A stretch of 64,000 nucleotides of DNA from Paracoccaceae bacterium (lineage in GTDB: Bacteria > Pseudomonadota > Alphaproteobacteria > Rhodobacterales > Rhodobacteraceae), in assembly GCA_024742405.1 (NCBI GenBank), contig JANSYP010000001.1, positions 744,001 to 808,000 on the forward strand, in the 5' to 3' direction. How positions within the stretch are numbered: position 1 is the first letter of the stretch; every line of letters starts with the position of its first letter. The notes beneath the pieces were generated by a model that worked only from the letters and a program-made list of their open reading frames with translations, was not told where the DNA came from and searched no databases. Of this stretch, positions 32,691 to 41,247 are shown in pieces. Made by a program: the position numbers and the translations under genes.

Positions 32691-34237
32691 CGGTAGAGCG
32701 CCCAGCCATCGCCCTCGGCAACGGTCGCGAGCCAGGGCAGCCCGTCGTCCACGATCGCTGCGATCTGGGGCCGTTTGCTCCGTTCAACCTCTCCGACAAA
32801 GAGATAGAGGGTGCCGTCCGTCGGGACCTTTGCCTCTTCGAAGACCGCCCGAAACTCCGGCTCTGTCGTCACATCGGCGAGATACACGGTCTCCGCGCCA
32901 TTGTAGAAGGCAAGGTGTCCTTTGCGCGCCACCACCAGGTCGCCGGCCGCCACAATACCGGAGACCTCCGGCAGCACGCGCGACATTTCCGGGTTGCCGC
33001 CGAAGGAAGCAAAGCGCTGAGCATCGCGTCCCGCGTACGCGATGCCCAGCAGGATGCCCGCCGCACCGAGCGCAAGGATGCCATTGCGCAAGAGAGGAAA
33101 GACATCGCCGCGCCGCGAAAAGGCCCACAGCAGGTAAACGGCACCCGCGCCGATCCATGGCGTCAGATACATGTGGTAGCGCGGCTCGTAGGCTTTGAAA
33201 TTCACCAGTGCCAGCTGCGCCAGCGTGATTGCGAAGAACCCCAGCAGCAACAGGCGATGCCGGTCCGCCACGGCCAGGATGATTCCAGGTAGAAACAGCA
33301 GCGCGAGCACAGGTCCGCTGAGCTGCGGGATCCGCACAAGCGCGATATCGAGCAGATCACGGATGTATCCCTTGGCCATCGCCACCGGGTCATGGGTGAG
33401 AACCTCGTAGAGACTTGAGAACCGCGATCGCGACTCGATCATACCTTCCCAGGATACCCGCTCTTCGGTGAAATAAGTCAGCGCGAGGTTGTGATACGTC
33501 CCGTCGGGTCGCAGGTTGGAGCCTGTCATTGTCGCGAAGACATAGAAACCAAACGCCGCCACGATGATGCCGGTCACGCATCCCAGGATCGCCCGCAGCT
33601 TGTAGCCCAGACCGACCTGTAGCAGCGGAATGCCCAGCAGGAAGATCTGCGTCAGCCCGTTGGTCCGGGTCATCACGCTCAATACGATGACCAGCCCGAC
33701 CGCGAACCAGAGCAGCACAGACTGCCGCACCGCCGCGAAGGCGGCCAACAGGAAAGCGACATAGAACAGCGCCAACCCATAGATATCCGAGGTCGCCTGC
33801 ATTCCGAATTTGAGAAAGGTCGCCGACGAGACCAGACCGACCACGGCGCCGAGCGCCAGCCAGGGTCCCCCCAGCAGGCGAAAGAACAGGTGCGCGGACA
33901 CCAAAGTCGCAGCCGCGGAGAAGATCGAGATGGCCTTGCCGGTCTCGAACCAGTCACCGACGCCCAAGTAGGTCGCGGCAAGCACGAAAGTGAAACCGGG
34001 CGGGTGGAATTTGCTCTCCAGCGGCAGGCCGTTGAGCAACCGTTCAGCCTCTCCCACCATGCTGCCGATAAAGTCGTGCTCCGTGCCGTAGCCCGCAATG
34101 GTCCGCTGATCCGAGAGCCAGAAAATCACCGCGACGGTCGCGACCGTGACCAGGATCGACAGCGCATCGGCCACCGTCGAACCGCTCTGTGCGACCGGGT
34201 CCGCCTTACCGGCTTCGATGTCCTTTGCCTGTCTCAT
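32672..34237 (-). CDS. Membrane glycosyltransferase-like protein (GT39/ArnT-like fold)
   Basis: 521 residues with about eleven hydrophobic helices and a soluble C-terminal part. After helix 1 come acidic loop residues (GYGTEHDFIGSMVGEAERLL) and ESKFHPPGFTFVLA, a layout like GT39/ArnT-type GT-C enzymes that use polyprenyl-phosphate sugars. Later KAYEPRYHMYLTPWIG recalls the conserved RYxxP region of this group. The ATG at 34237 follows GAGGAG by six bases; longer in-frame extensions run into the riboswitch region and are rejected. It faces the GtrA/GT2/YdjC operon, which could supply its donor. Confidence 0.78.
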   Translation of the reverse strand: MRQAKDIEAGKADPVAQSGSTVADALSILVTVATVAVIFWLSDQRTIAGYGTEHDFIGSMVGEAERLLNGLPLESKFHPPGFTFVLAATYLGVGDWFETGKAISIFSAAATLVSAHLFFRLLGGPWLALGAVVGLVSSATFLKFGMQATSDIYGLALFYVAFLLAAFAAVRQSVLLWFAVGLVIVLSVMTRTNGLTQIFLLGIPLLQVGLGYKLRAILGCVTGIIVAAFGFYVFATMTGSNLRPDGTYHNLALTYFTEERVSWEGMIESRSRFSSLYEVLTHDPVAMAKGYIRDLLDIALVRIPQLSGPVLALLFLPGIILAVADRHRLLLLGFFAITLAQLALVNFKAYEPRYHMYLTPWIGAGAVYLLWAFSRRGDVFPLLRNGILALGAAGILLGIAYAGRDAQRFASFGGNPEMSRVLPEVSGIVAAGDLVVARKGHLAFYNGAETVYLADVTTEPEFRAVFEEAKVPTDGTLYLFVGEVERSKRPQIAAIVDDGLPWLATVAEGDGWALYRYAPEG

Positions 34238-34571
34238 CGCGCACTCCTCAACCATTAAACGCGCACCAGGATCCCGAAACGCAGGACCTCCCACGGGAAA
34301 TAGCAGCCATTTCGGGGCCAACCAAAACCCTAAATGCCCCGAGATCACCTCGCCGCACGCGATCTTCGGCGCTGCGCGCCTTCGCCGCGCGTTCATTTCG
34401 CACAAAAAAACCGAATTCTTCGAATTGCCGTGAAAAGTATCGACAATGCGGACTTTGGCCAGAAGATGCACGGGATGGCCGACGGCGCCGGTTCGGTCAA
34501 GGTCGGGGCAGGGCGGCTGATCCAAGCCGGCATGCTTGACAAACCGAGGCGCGCATATCAGCCCTCTCCTA
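34238..34571. other. Divergent intergenic region
   Basis: About 330 bases without a gene between the membrane glycosyltransferase and the riboswitch. TTGACA at 34536-34541 is a perfect -35 hexamer upstream of the riboswitch, but the -10 (TATCAG or CATATC near 34554-34561) is poor and the spacing is short. Confidence 0.4.
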
Positions 34572-34765
34572 TATGGTTCCCCTCGGCGCGAGCTCACGGG
34601 GATTAAAAGGGAACACGGTGCGGCGTAGCCATCAGGCGCCCATTCCGTGACTGCCCCCGCAACTGTGAGCGGCGAGCGTTCCTGCGACAGCCACTGGGCC
34701 CACACGGTCCGGGAAGGCGCAGGACCGCAACGACCCGCAAGTCAGGAGACCTGCCATCTCGTTGA
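34572..34765 (+). promoter_or_regulatory. Cobalamin (adenosylcobalamin) riboswitch
   Basis: The plus strand carries the conserved string of class-I cobalamin riboswitches in order: AAAAGGGAACACGGTG at 34605, the core GACTGCCCCCGCAACTGTGA near 34650, GCCACTG at about 34690, CCGGGAAGGC near 34710, and GACCCGCAAGTCAGGAGACC at about 34735, followed by CTGCC closing the outer stem. It resembles those upstream of cobalamin genes in Rhodobacter. It should turn down the following genes when cobalamin is plentiful, probably by hiding the ribosome site at 34791-34799. Exact ends are approximate. Confidence 0.93.
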
Positions 34766-34803
34766 AACTCAACCCGGGCGGGGTGCCCCGGAAGGAGGCC
34801 AAG

Positions 34804-34893
34804 ATGGTTCAACCGGGCACGCCCGGCGACATAGCTGGTTCCCTGTCTCCCCCGCGTTGTCGTGGAGGACCCGATGAACCGACCTGGCGCTGA
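34804..34893 (+). CDS. Possible 29-codon leader ORF after the riboswitch
   Basis: An ATG at 34804 has the best ribosome site of this locus (GGAAGGAGG, five to six bases before it) and opens 29 codons (MVQPGTPGDIAGSLSPPRCR and nine more) ending in TGA at 34891. It overlaps the DUF1636 start by 20 bases. It lies exactly where the expression platform would act, so it may be the translated unit that the riboswitch controls, with the next gene coupled to it. No family resemblance; the peptide may have no function of its own. Confidence 0.4.
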   Translation: MVQPGTPGDIAGSLSPPRCRGGPDEPTWR

Positions 34894-35272
34894 CCGCACG
34901 ATCCTCTGCACCCGCTGCCGTCACACCGATGCGCCGTGCCATCCGGGCTTTGAGCTGATCAGACGATTGCGCGCCGCCATGGATGCGGCGGGCGATGCTG
35001 TCGGGGATCGGTTCGAAGTCTCGGGAACGGCCGCGGTGACGGGCTGCACCCGTGCCTGCACCGTCGCCTATCGCGGTTCGCGTGGGGCTATGTTCCTCTT
35101 TGGTGACGTCGATCCGGACGCCGATATCGACGCTCTGGTGGCCACTGCCAGGACGAAGGGTCAAGGCTGGGGCGACGCGGGCGGCGGGCTGGTCGAGCCC
35201 GGGTCTCCGGTTTGCGAGCAGGCGCCCGCGGCGGTGCTGGTGCTGGAGCGGACGGACGCGGTGCTGCAATGA
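34874..35272 (+). CDS. DUF1636-family cysteine-containing putative metal-binding protein
   Basis: 132 residues. Cysteine pattern of the family is seen: ILCTRCRH near the N-terminus, APCHPGF, and GCTRACTVAYRG in the middle, suggesting an iron-sulfur or metal site. Such genes are found next to cobalamin genes in Alphaproteobacteria, which agrees with the riboswitch upstream, but the function is not known. The ATG at 34874 has GGAGG nine bases before it; a GTG at 34862 would remove that site. It ends 124 bases before the BtuF-like gene. Confidence 0.87.
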   Translation: MNRPGADRTILCTRCRHTDAPCHPGFELIRRLRAAMDAAGDAVGDRFEVSGTAAVTGCTRACTVAYRGSRGAMFLFGDVDPDADIDALVATARTKGQGWGDAGGGLVEPGSPVCEQAPAAVLVLERTDAVLQ

Positions 35273-35396
35273 TTGCGCGCCGTCAGCCCGGGGGACCCGC
35301 TTGCCAGAAACTGCGCCGCTTGTCAGAGCGCCGCTGCGCGGCGGTCTTGCCCGGCCGGCCATGGTCCGGAATGCAAATACGCCAGGGAGGCCGCTG

Positions 35397-36197
35397 ATGC
35401 GACGATTTCCGCCCGAGCGCATCGTCTGTCTGACCGAAGAGACGGTCGAGACGCTCTATCTGCTGGGCCAGCAGGACCGCATCGTGGGTGTGTCGGGCTA
35501 TGCCGTCCGCCCGGCCGGCGTGCGGCGCGAAAAGCCGCGGGTCTCGGCCTTCACCTCCGCCGACATCCCCAAGATCCTGGCGCTCGACCCTCAACTCGTA
35601 TTGACCTTTTCGGACCTCCAGGCCGACATCGCCGCCGCCCTTTTGCGCGCCGGCGTTACCGTGCTGGGTTACAACCAGCGGGATATCGCGGGCATCCTCG
35701 CGATGATCCGCAGCCTTGGCGCGCTGACCGGTGTGCCGGACCGCGCCGATGCGCTTGTCAATGGCTACACCGCCCGCCTCGCGGCTCTGTCGGCGGCAAC
35801 CGCCGGCAAGCGCCGACCGCTGGTTTATTTCGAGGAGTGGGACGATCCGCTGATCGCAGGCATCGGTTGGGTGTCCGAGCTGATCGAGATCGCGGGCGGG
35901 CGCGATGCGTTCTCGCTCCAGGCCCATTGCGGCCGCGCAACGGATCGTATCCTGCGGTCCGACGAAGTGATTGCAGCCCGCCCGGACCTCATCCTCGCGT
36001 CCTGGTGCGGCAAGAAGGTGCGGACTGAAAAAATCGCAGCCCGCCCCGGCTGGGACACAATCCCGGCGGTACGGGCCGGGCGGATCAGCGAGATCAAATC
36101 GCCCCTCATCCTGCAGCCGGGTCCGGCAGCGCTGACCGACGGGCTGGATGCCATCGCCGCCGCCGTCGCAGAGGCTGCGACGGCAATCAGTGCATGA
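35397..36197 (+). CDS. BtuF-like cobalamin/metal-chelate-binding protein without signal peptide
   Basis: 266 residues of the periplasmic-binding-protein-2 fold used by BtuF and siderophore-binding proteins. Visible blocks: RIVCLTEETVETLYLLGQQDRIVGVSG at the start (shown in two halves in family alignments), KILALDPQLVLTFSDLQ, and ASWCGKKV. The frame starts right at the mature domain; no Sec or Tat signal or lipobox precedes it and the ribosome site AGGGAGG at 35384 fixes the ATG. So the product is predicted cytoplasmic, unusual for a transport receptor. Riboswitch control links it to cobalamin. No permease or ATPase gene adjoins. Confidence 0.85.
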   Translation: MRRFPPERIVCLTEETVETLYLLGQQDRIVGVSGYAVRPAGVRREKPRVSAFTSADIPKILALDPQLVLTFSDLQADIAAALLRAGVTVLGYNQRDIAGILAMIRSLGALTGVPDRADALVNGYTARLAALSAATAGKRRPLVYFEEWDDPLIAGIGWVSELIEIAGGRDAFSLQAHCGRATDRILRSDEVIAARPDLILASWCGKKVRTEKIAARPGWDTIPAVRAGRISEIKSPLILQPGPAALTDGLDAIAAAVAEAATAISA

Positions 36198-36567
36198 GCA
36201 CTTGGTTAGGGTTCCCGGCGCTAACCTGACCGCGGATCGTCGGTGAATTCTTCTTCTGGCGCACTGCTCCGATCCTGAGCACCAGGCGCCTGCCGGCAAA
36301 ACAAGGACAGGGACAAGGGGCGGGCGTCACCAGGTCGACCCCTGTCTGAGCGGTCGGACCCGCGGGTCAGACACCTTTCGTCGGGCTTTCCGATCAGGCG
36401 GTTGCGCACACCCTTACGGAGGCCCCACCGCGACCCTTCAAGCCAGCCATCTCAGCCCGTCCCCGAAAGCGGTGGCGCCGGACACGACCGGCGTTCTCTT
36501 GCGTGCAACAGCCTGTCGCGGAACAAAATCGTTGCGAAAAACGCGCGAGGACGCAATGTAACGCTCC
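36198..36567. other. Stretch without recognisable gene
   Basis: About 370 bases between the BtuF-like gene and the small exported protein. No gene, no strong hairpin with a T-run and no recognisable Fur box was seen. Confidence 0.45.
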
Positions 36568-36921
36568 ATGGCCCACCGGCTCGCAATCCTTCTCGTGCAG
36601 CTCGCGCTCTGTTCGCTGCTGGCTGTCAGTGTCAGTGGCTTTCAGGGCGACCAGGCACTGGCCCGGATCGAGGTCGACCGAGGCGCCGGAGCGGCGCTCG
36701 CCTTCGGAGTGAGCGCGGCGGATTTTTGCTTTGGCGAGCCCGAGGCCCATGACGACTGTCCGCTTTGCCGGCTGGAAACGCCGGCGGCCTGGCCGCAGCC
36801 GCCCGTGACCGATCCGCGGGCCGCAGCGGTTGCCGTCTGCCAACCATTGCCGCGCGACCTCGCGTTGATCAAACGCGCCAGAGACGCCACCGTTCAGGCC
36901 CGCGCTCCGCCTCTGGCGTGA
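36568..36921 (+). CDS. Small exported Cys/His-containing protein, DUF2946-like
   Basis: 117 residues. A signal-like hydrophobic start (LAILLVQLALCSLLAVSVSG) is followed by DFCFGEPEAHDDCPLCRLE, a C-x-H-x-C-x-x-C arrangement like the DUF2946 family, which often stands near copper or TonB-dependent transport genes. It lies 69 bases before the PepSY membrane protein on the same strand, so both probably serve metal handling. The family role is not established and the likeness is limited to the motif. Confidence 0.65.
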   Translation: MAHRLAILLVQLALCSLLAVSVSGFQGDQALARIEVDRGAGAALAFGVSAADFCFGEPEAHDDCPLCRLETPAAWPQPPVTDPRAAAVAVCQPLPRDLALIKRARDATVQARAPPLA

Positions 36922-36990
36922 GTTTTCCAGACATCGCCTGACCCAATTCCCGCCGTCGCCCCGCGCGACCGGCGTCTTCGGAGATATCCC

Positions 36991-38403
36991 ATGACAGCTA
37001 CGACCGAACAGGTCGCCGAACTGGATGACACCCAGGCCAGTTCCCTGGACAAGAAACTCTATTTCGCCGCCTGGCGCTGGCATTTCTATGCCGGGCTATT
37101 CGTGCTCCCCTTCTTCGCCATTCTCGCCATCACCGGCATGGCCATGCTCTGGATCGCGTGGATCGACGGGCGGGACGGGGAGCGCACCGTCGTCACCCCG
37201 CTGGAGGCACCGCTCGCAGTTTCGGCCCAGGCCGAGGCCGCCCTGGCCACTGTCCCGGACAGCACGCTGGTGCAGTATGTTGCCCCGCGCGCGCCCGACC
37301 TGGCCGCGATCTTTCGCGTCGATCAGGGCGATGTAGCGACGATGGCGGTCGTCGATCCCTACACGGCGCAGGTGCTGGAAAGCTTCCCGCGCCGCAGCGG
37401 CTGGTACGACTTTGCCGACAATGTCCACGGCTCGCTCCTGCTGGGCACCACGGGCGACCGTCTGCTGGAGATCGCGGCGTCTCTCGGCATGGTGCTGATC
37501 GCCACCGGGCTCTACATGTGGTGGCCCCGCGGCGAACGGGGCTGGCGAGCCGCACTGATCCCCAGCTTCGGGCCGGGCCGAGCGGCCTGGCGCTCGTTCC
37601 ACGGTGTCTTCGGGCTCTGGATCTCGTTCTTTCTGGTCTTCTTCCTGATCTCCGGCCTTGCCTGGGCCGGGATCTGGGGCGGCAAGATCATGCAGGCCTG
37701 GAGCCAGTTTCCGGCCGAGAAATGGGACAACGTGCCTCTGTCGGACACAACCCACGCCAGCATGAACCACGGTCCCAAGGAAGTGCCATGGGCATTGGAG
37801 CAGACGCCCATGCCCGCCTCGGGCAGCGAGGCCGGCACGCCCGGTCTGGCGCCCGGCACGGCGGTCACCGTGGACAGCATGGATGCGCTGGCCCGCGAGA
37901 TCGGGTTTGATGCGCGCTACCAGATGAACATGCCCCAGGGAGAGAGCGGCGTCTGGACCTTCAGCCGCGACTCCATGAGCACCGACAGCCTTGATCCGAC
38001 CTCGGATCGAACGGTCCATGTCGATCGGTTCACCGGCAAGATCCTCGCCGATGTCCGCTACGCCGATTACTCGCTGTTCGGTAAGGCCATGGCGGTGGGC
38101 ATCGCGCTCCATATGGGCACGCTGGGGCTCTGGAGCGTGCTTGCCAATACGGTCTTCTGTCTGGCGGTTCTGTTCCTGTGCGTCAGCGCCGTGGTGATGT
38201 GGCTCAAGCGCCGTCCCCAGGGTGCGGGGCGCCTCGCCGCGCCGCCGATGCCGCGGGACATGCCGCTCTGGCAGGGCGCGGTGCTCGTGGGGCTGGCGGT
38301 GTCGCTGGCCTTTCCCATGGCGGGCATCGCGATCCTGACGGTGCTGGTGCTCGACTATGTCCTGCTGTCGCGGGTGCCCGCGCTCCGGCGCGCGCTGACC
38401 TGA
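36991..38403 (+). CDS. PepSY-associated membrane protein (iron-regulated PiuB/FhuF-partner type)
   Basis: 470 residues with four main membrane helices: near 30-55 (WRWHFYAGLFVLPFFAILAITGMAML), 165-190, 205-230 and 370-400, plus C-terminal hydrophobic segments. PepSY-type periplasmic regions lie between them (VDPYTAQVLESFPRR; VHVDRFTGKILADVRYADYS). Conserved histidines in WRWHFYAG, DNVHGSLLLG and SFHGVFGLW fit the haem- or metal-linked PepSY_TM family, believed to be ferric-siderophore reductases or iron-starvation proteins. Function for this member is inferred. A hairpin follows the gene. Confidence 0.88.
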   Translation: MTATTEQVAELDDTQASSLDKKLYFAAWRWHFYAGLFVLPFFAILAITGMAMLWIAWIDGRDGERTVVTPLEAPLAVSAQAEAALATVPDSTLVQYVAPRAPDLAAIFRVDQGDVATMAVVDPYTAQVLESFPRRSGWYDFADNVHGSLLLGTTGDRLLEIAASLGMVLIATGLYMWWPRGERGWRAALIPSFGPGRAAWRSFHGVFGLWISFFLVFFLISGLAWAGIWGGKIMQAWSQFPAEKWDNVPLSDTTHASMNHGPKEVPWALEQTPMPASGSEAGTPGLAPGTAVTVDSMDALAREIGFDARYQMNMPQGESGVWTFSRDSMSTDSLDPTSDRTVHVDRFTGKILADVRYADYSLFGKAMAVGIALHMGTLGLWSVLANTVFCLAVLFLCVSAVVMWLKRRPQGAGRLAAPPMPRDMPLWQGAVLVGLAVSLAFPMAGIAILTVLVLDYVLLSRVPALRRALT

Positions 38404-38409
38404 TCACGC

Positions 38410-38439
38410 AGGCCGGACCGGACCTACCCGGTCCGGCCT
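38410..38439 (+). terminator. Hairpin after the PepSY gene
   Basis: A 12-bp perfect stem (38410-38421 with 38428-38439, AGGCCGGACCGG and its complement) with a 6-base loop starts seven bases after the stop codon. No T-run follows, so it may act with Rho or as a 3' stabiliser. Confidence 0.55.
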
Positions 38440-38634
38440 CACCCCCGCCGCCGTGCCGGAACGTGCTGTCCGGACGGGTGCGGAAACGCCCCGAGTTTCG
38501 GCCAACCCGGCGCCGCCTGCCCGGAAATCGATCACATCTGCGCGGCGCCCGATGGCGCGTGCGCGGCGGCACCGGTATTCTCCATGACAGGCGGCCTGCG
38601 CGCGCTACCGTCTGAGCCGAGGAGGTGCCCATTC

Positions 38635-39489
38635 ATGATCCGCCCCACCGCTGTCGCTACCGTCGCCCTGACGCTTGCCGCCCTGACCTTTGTTATGGCT
38701 GCGCCCGCCGCTGCGCAGCAGGACCGGCGCCCAAGCCACTGCATCGCGCTGGCTGAGGCCACACCCGGTATCGAATATCTCCACAACGCGAGCTTCACCG
38801 AGCCGCTGCCGGACTTCACGGTGCGGCTGAGCTACGTCGCCCACGCGTCCTTCCTGATCCAGACGCCGGGCGGGCTGAGCGCCGTCACCGACTATACCGG
38901 CTTTCTCGGGGCGACCGATTTCGTTCCGACTGTGGCGACGATGAACCGGGCCCACTCGTCGCACTGGACGGAGTTTCCCGATCCGCGCATCCCCCACGTC
39001 CTGCCGGGCTGGAACCCCGAAGGCGGGCCGGCGGGGCACTATCTGGACCTGGACGACATGCTCGTACGGTCGGTCTCCACCGATATCCGCAGCGCGTGGT
39101 CGGAGATGGGCGAGGATGGCAATTCGATCTTCGTCTTCGAGACCGCCGGGCTCTGTATCGGGCATCTGGGCCATCTGCACCACGAACCCACGGCGGAACA
39201 GTTTGCCGCCATCGGTCGGCTCGATGTGGTCATGGCGCCGGTCGACGGCGGCCTGACTCTGCCGCTGCCGACCATGATCGGCGTGCTCAAGCGGTTGCGT
39301 TCTTCCGTCGTGATCCCGATGCACTGGTTCGGCCGGCCCAATCTGGAGATCTTCCTGGCGGGCATGGCGGACGAGTTTCTCATCGAGCGCATGGACGCGT
39401 CTTCGATGGAAGTCTCCTTGCGTAGCTTGCCGGACCGGCCCACGGTCTATGTGCTGGAACCGCGTTACCTTGAGCATGACGACAACTGA
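38635..39489 (+). CDS. Exported metallo-beta-lactamase-fold hydrolase (UlaG-like)
   Basis: 284 residues. Signal peptide at 1-28 (ATVALTLAALTFVMAAPAAA). The MBL fold of the UlaG-type is seen: VRLSYVAHASFLIQTPGGL, a DYTGFLG strand, MNRAHSSH, CIGHLGHLHH and VIPMHWF, giving several histidine metal ligands although the classic HxHxDH is absent. Probably a periplasmic hydrolase of unknown substrate. The ATG at 38635 follows GAGGAGGTG. Its end overlaps the start of the FAD dehydrogenase by 14 bases, so they are co-translated. Confidence 0.82.
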   Translation: MIRPTAVATVALTLAALTFVMAAPAAAQQDRRPSHCIALAEATPGIEYLHNASFTEPLPDFTVRLSYVAHASFLIQTPGGLSAVTDYTGFLGATDFVPTVATMNRAHSSHWTEFPDPRIPHVLPGWNPEGGPAGHYLDLDDMLVRSVSTDIRSAWSEMGEDGNSIFVFETAGLCIGHLGHLHHEPTAEQFAAIGRLDVVMAPVDGGLTLPLPTMIGVLKRLRSSVVIPMHWFGRPNLEIFLAGMADEFLIERMDASSMEVSLRSLPDRPTVYVLEPRYLEHDDN

Positions 39490-40909
39490 TATCGCCCCAC
39501 CCGCTGAGCCTATCCTGACCCGCCTCGAGTCTGCTCTGCCTCGGGACCGGCTGCGACCGCCCGCGCCCGCCGATCTCGAAGAGCCGCGTGGGCGCTATCC
39601 GGGTCACGCGCTGGCGGTGGCTATGCCCCGCAGCGTCGACGAGGTCGCGACCATCCTGGGCGCCGCCAACGCCACGCGCACGCCCATTGTACCCCATGGC
39701 GGCGGCACCGGGCTGGTGGGCGGGCAGACGCAACCGCCGGACCGGCCGGCGCCGCTACTGCTGTCGCTGGAAAAGATGACGGCCATCCGCGCGGTCCATG
39801 GCGACGAGGCCGTGCTGGTGGCCGAAGCCGGCGCCGTGCTCCACGACGTCCAGGCCGCAGCTGAGGCGGAGGGGTTTCTCTTTCCGCTGTCGCTCGCCTC
39901 CGAGGGCACCTGCAGGATCGGCGGGAACCTCGCCACCAACGCGGGCGGCGTCCATGTGCTGCGCTATGGCAACGCCCGCGACCTCTGCCTGGGGCTGGAG
40001 GCGGTCCTGCCCGACGGCGCGATCTGGAACGGGCTGAAGCGGCTCCGCAAGGACAACACAGGCTATGATCTGAAGGACCTGCTGGTCGGCTCCGAAGGCA
40101 CGCTGGGTGTGATCACCGCCGCGGCGCTGCGGCTCTTCCCGCGGCCGGCATCGACGGGGGTCGCGTTGCTGGCGGTCCCGGACCCCGCGGCGGCGCTGCG
40201 CCTGCTCCGGCTGGCGCGCGACCATGCTGGCGAGGCGGTTTCCGCATTTGAGCTGATCCACCGCCAGGGCTTCGTCTTTCTGTCCGGCAAGCTGCCGGAT
40301 CTGCGCCAGCCCTGGAGCGCGCCACCCGACTGGTCGGTGCTGATCGAGCTTGGCCTGTCCGGCGCAGGCGATGCCGATGCGGCGCTGGCGGCGCTCTTCG
40401 AGGCAGCCGCCGGGCAGGGGCTCGCCACCGACGGCGTCATCGCGCAGTCCCAGTCCCAGCAGGCGGAGCTCTGGGCGCTCCGAGAGTCGATCCCAGAGGC
40501 CAACCGCAAGATCGGCGCCGTCGCCTCCCACGACATCTCGTTGCCGCTCAGCGCGATCCCGGAGTTCCTCGCCGAGGCGCCGGCCCGCGTCGCAGAGATC
40601 GCGCCGGTGCGCATCAACTGCTTCGGCCATCTCGGCGACGGCAATCTGCATTACAATCTCTTCCCGCCGGCGGGGCAGGACCGCAGGGTCTTTGACGATC
40701 GCCGCGCCGCCCTCACCGCTGCGATCCATGATCTGGTCCATGCCCACGACGGGTCGATCAGTGCCGAACACGGGATCGGCCGGGCCAAGGTGGCCGATCT
40801 GGAACGCTACGGTGATCCGGCGAAGCTTGCCGCGATGCGTGCGATCAAGGCCGCGCTCGACCCGGCAGGCATCATGAATCCCGGCGCGGTGCTGCGCGCG
40901 CCCAACTAG
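39476..40909 (+). CDS. FAD-linked oxidase/dehydrogenase of the GlcD/D-2-hydroxyacid type
   Basis: 477 residues. The PCMH-type FAD-binding domain shows PIVPHGGGTGLVGGQ, LASEGTCRIGGNLATNAGG and the block DLLVGSEGTLGVITAAALRL. The C-terminal cap domain ends in INCFGHLGDGNLHYNLF and SISAEHGIGRAKV, the pattern of D-lactate, glycolate or D-2-hydroxyglutarate dehydrogenases. Expected to oxidise a D-2-hydroxyacid in the cytoplasm, passing electrons to flavoprotein carriers or quinone. No GlcE/GlcF partners adjoin, so a single-subunit enzyme is likely. The ATG at 39476 overlaps the MBL gene. Confidence 0.92.
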   Translation: MTTTDIAPPAEPILTRLESALPRDRLRPPAPADLEEPRGRYPGHALAVAMPRSVDEVATILGAANATRTPIVPHGGGTGLVGGQTQPPDRPAPLLLSLEKMTAIRAVHGDEAVLVAEAGAVLHDVQAAAEAEGFLFPLSLASEGTCRIGGNLATNAGGVHVLRYGNARDLCLGLEAVLPDGAIWNGLKRLRKDNTGYDLKDLLVGSEGTLGVITAAALRLFPRPASTGVALLAVPDPAAALRLLRLARDHAGEAVSAFELIHRQGFVFLSGKLPDLRQPWSAPPDWSVLIELGLSGAGDADAALAALFEAAAGQGLATDGVIAQSQSQQAELWALRESIPEANRKIGAVASHDISLPLSAIPEFLAEAPARVAEIAPVRINCFGHLGDGNLHYNLFPPAGQDRRVFDDRRAALTAAIHDLVHAHDGSISAEHGIGRAKVADLERYGDPAKLAAMRAIKAALDPAGIMNPGAVLRAPN

Positions 40910-41109
40910 AGGTCGATTCGCATCGCCACGCTGCCGAAGTGCCCCGCGTCGCGGGTCCCGGGTCCCTGTTGATGGGGCTGAATAGCGGGCATCGCGGCGC
41001 GGCGACCACCGCATCTTGTGTCTTCAGGTTTTTAACGTTGGCGCGGTTTTGAGCGGATTGTTGCTTATGTTAACCTTTGGTTAGCCTTTGCTGCTTGGAG
41101 GCCTTTCCC

Positions 41110-41238
41110 ATGCCCCGTTTCTTCACACTTTCCGCGGTTTGCGTTCTCGCGATCCTCGCGTCGGTCTCTGCGACGTCGGCCCAGGGCACCTGTCCCGACA
41201 CGCATTATCCCTGCGGGGACGCGTGTTGTTCCCGGTGA
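41110..41238 (+). CDS. Small secreted cysteine-containing peptide
   Basis: 42 residues: a clear signal peptide (FFTLSAVCVLAILASVSATS, cleavage likely after SAQ or TSA) and a mature part of about 18 residues with four cysteines (GTCPDTHYPCGDACCSR). Ribosome site TTGGAGG lies eight bases before the ATG. The gene is followed nine bases later by another membrane-anchored protein, so both are probably one transcript. No family recognised; the four cysteines suggest two disulfides in the periplasm or outside. Confidence 0.65.
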   Translation: MPRFFTLSAVCVLAILASVSATSAQGTCPDTHYPCGDACCSR

Positions 41239-41247
41239 GTAGAAAAA

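Noticed and set aside
34238-34705. 156-codon N-terminal extension of the membrane glycosyltransferase
   Set aside because: It would run through the riboswitch in antisense and has no family likeness, while a GAGGAG ribosome site supports the ATG at 34237.
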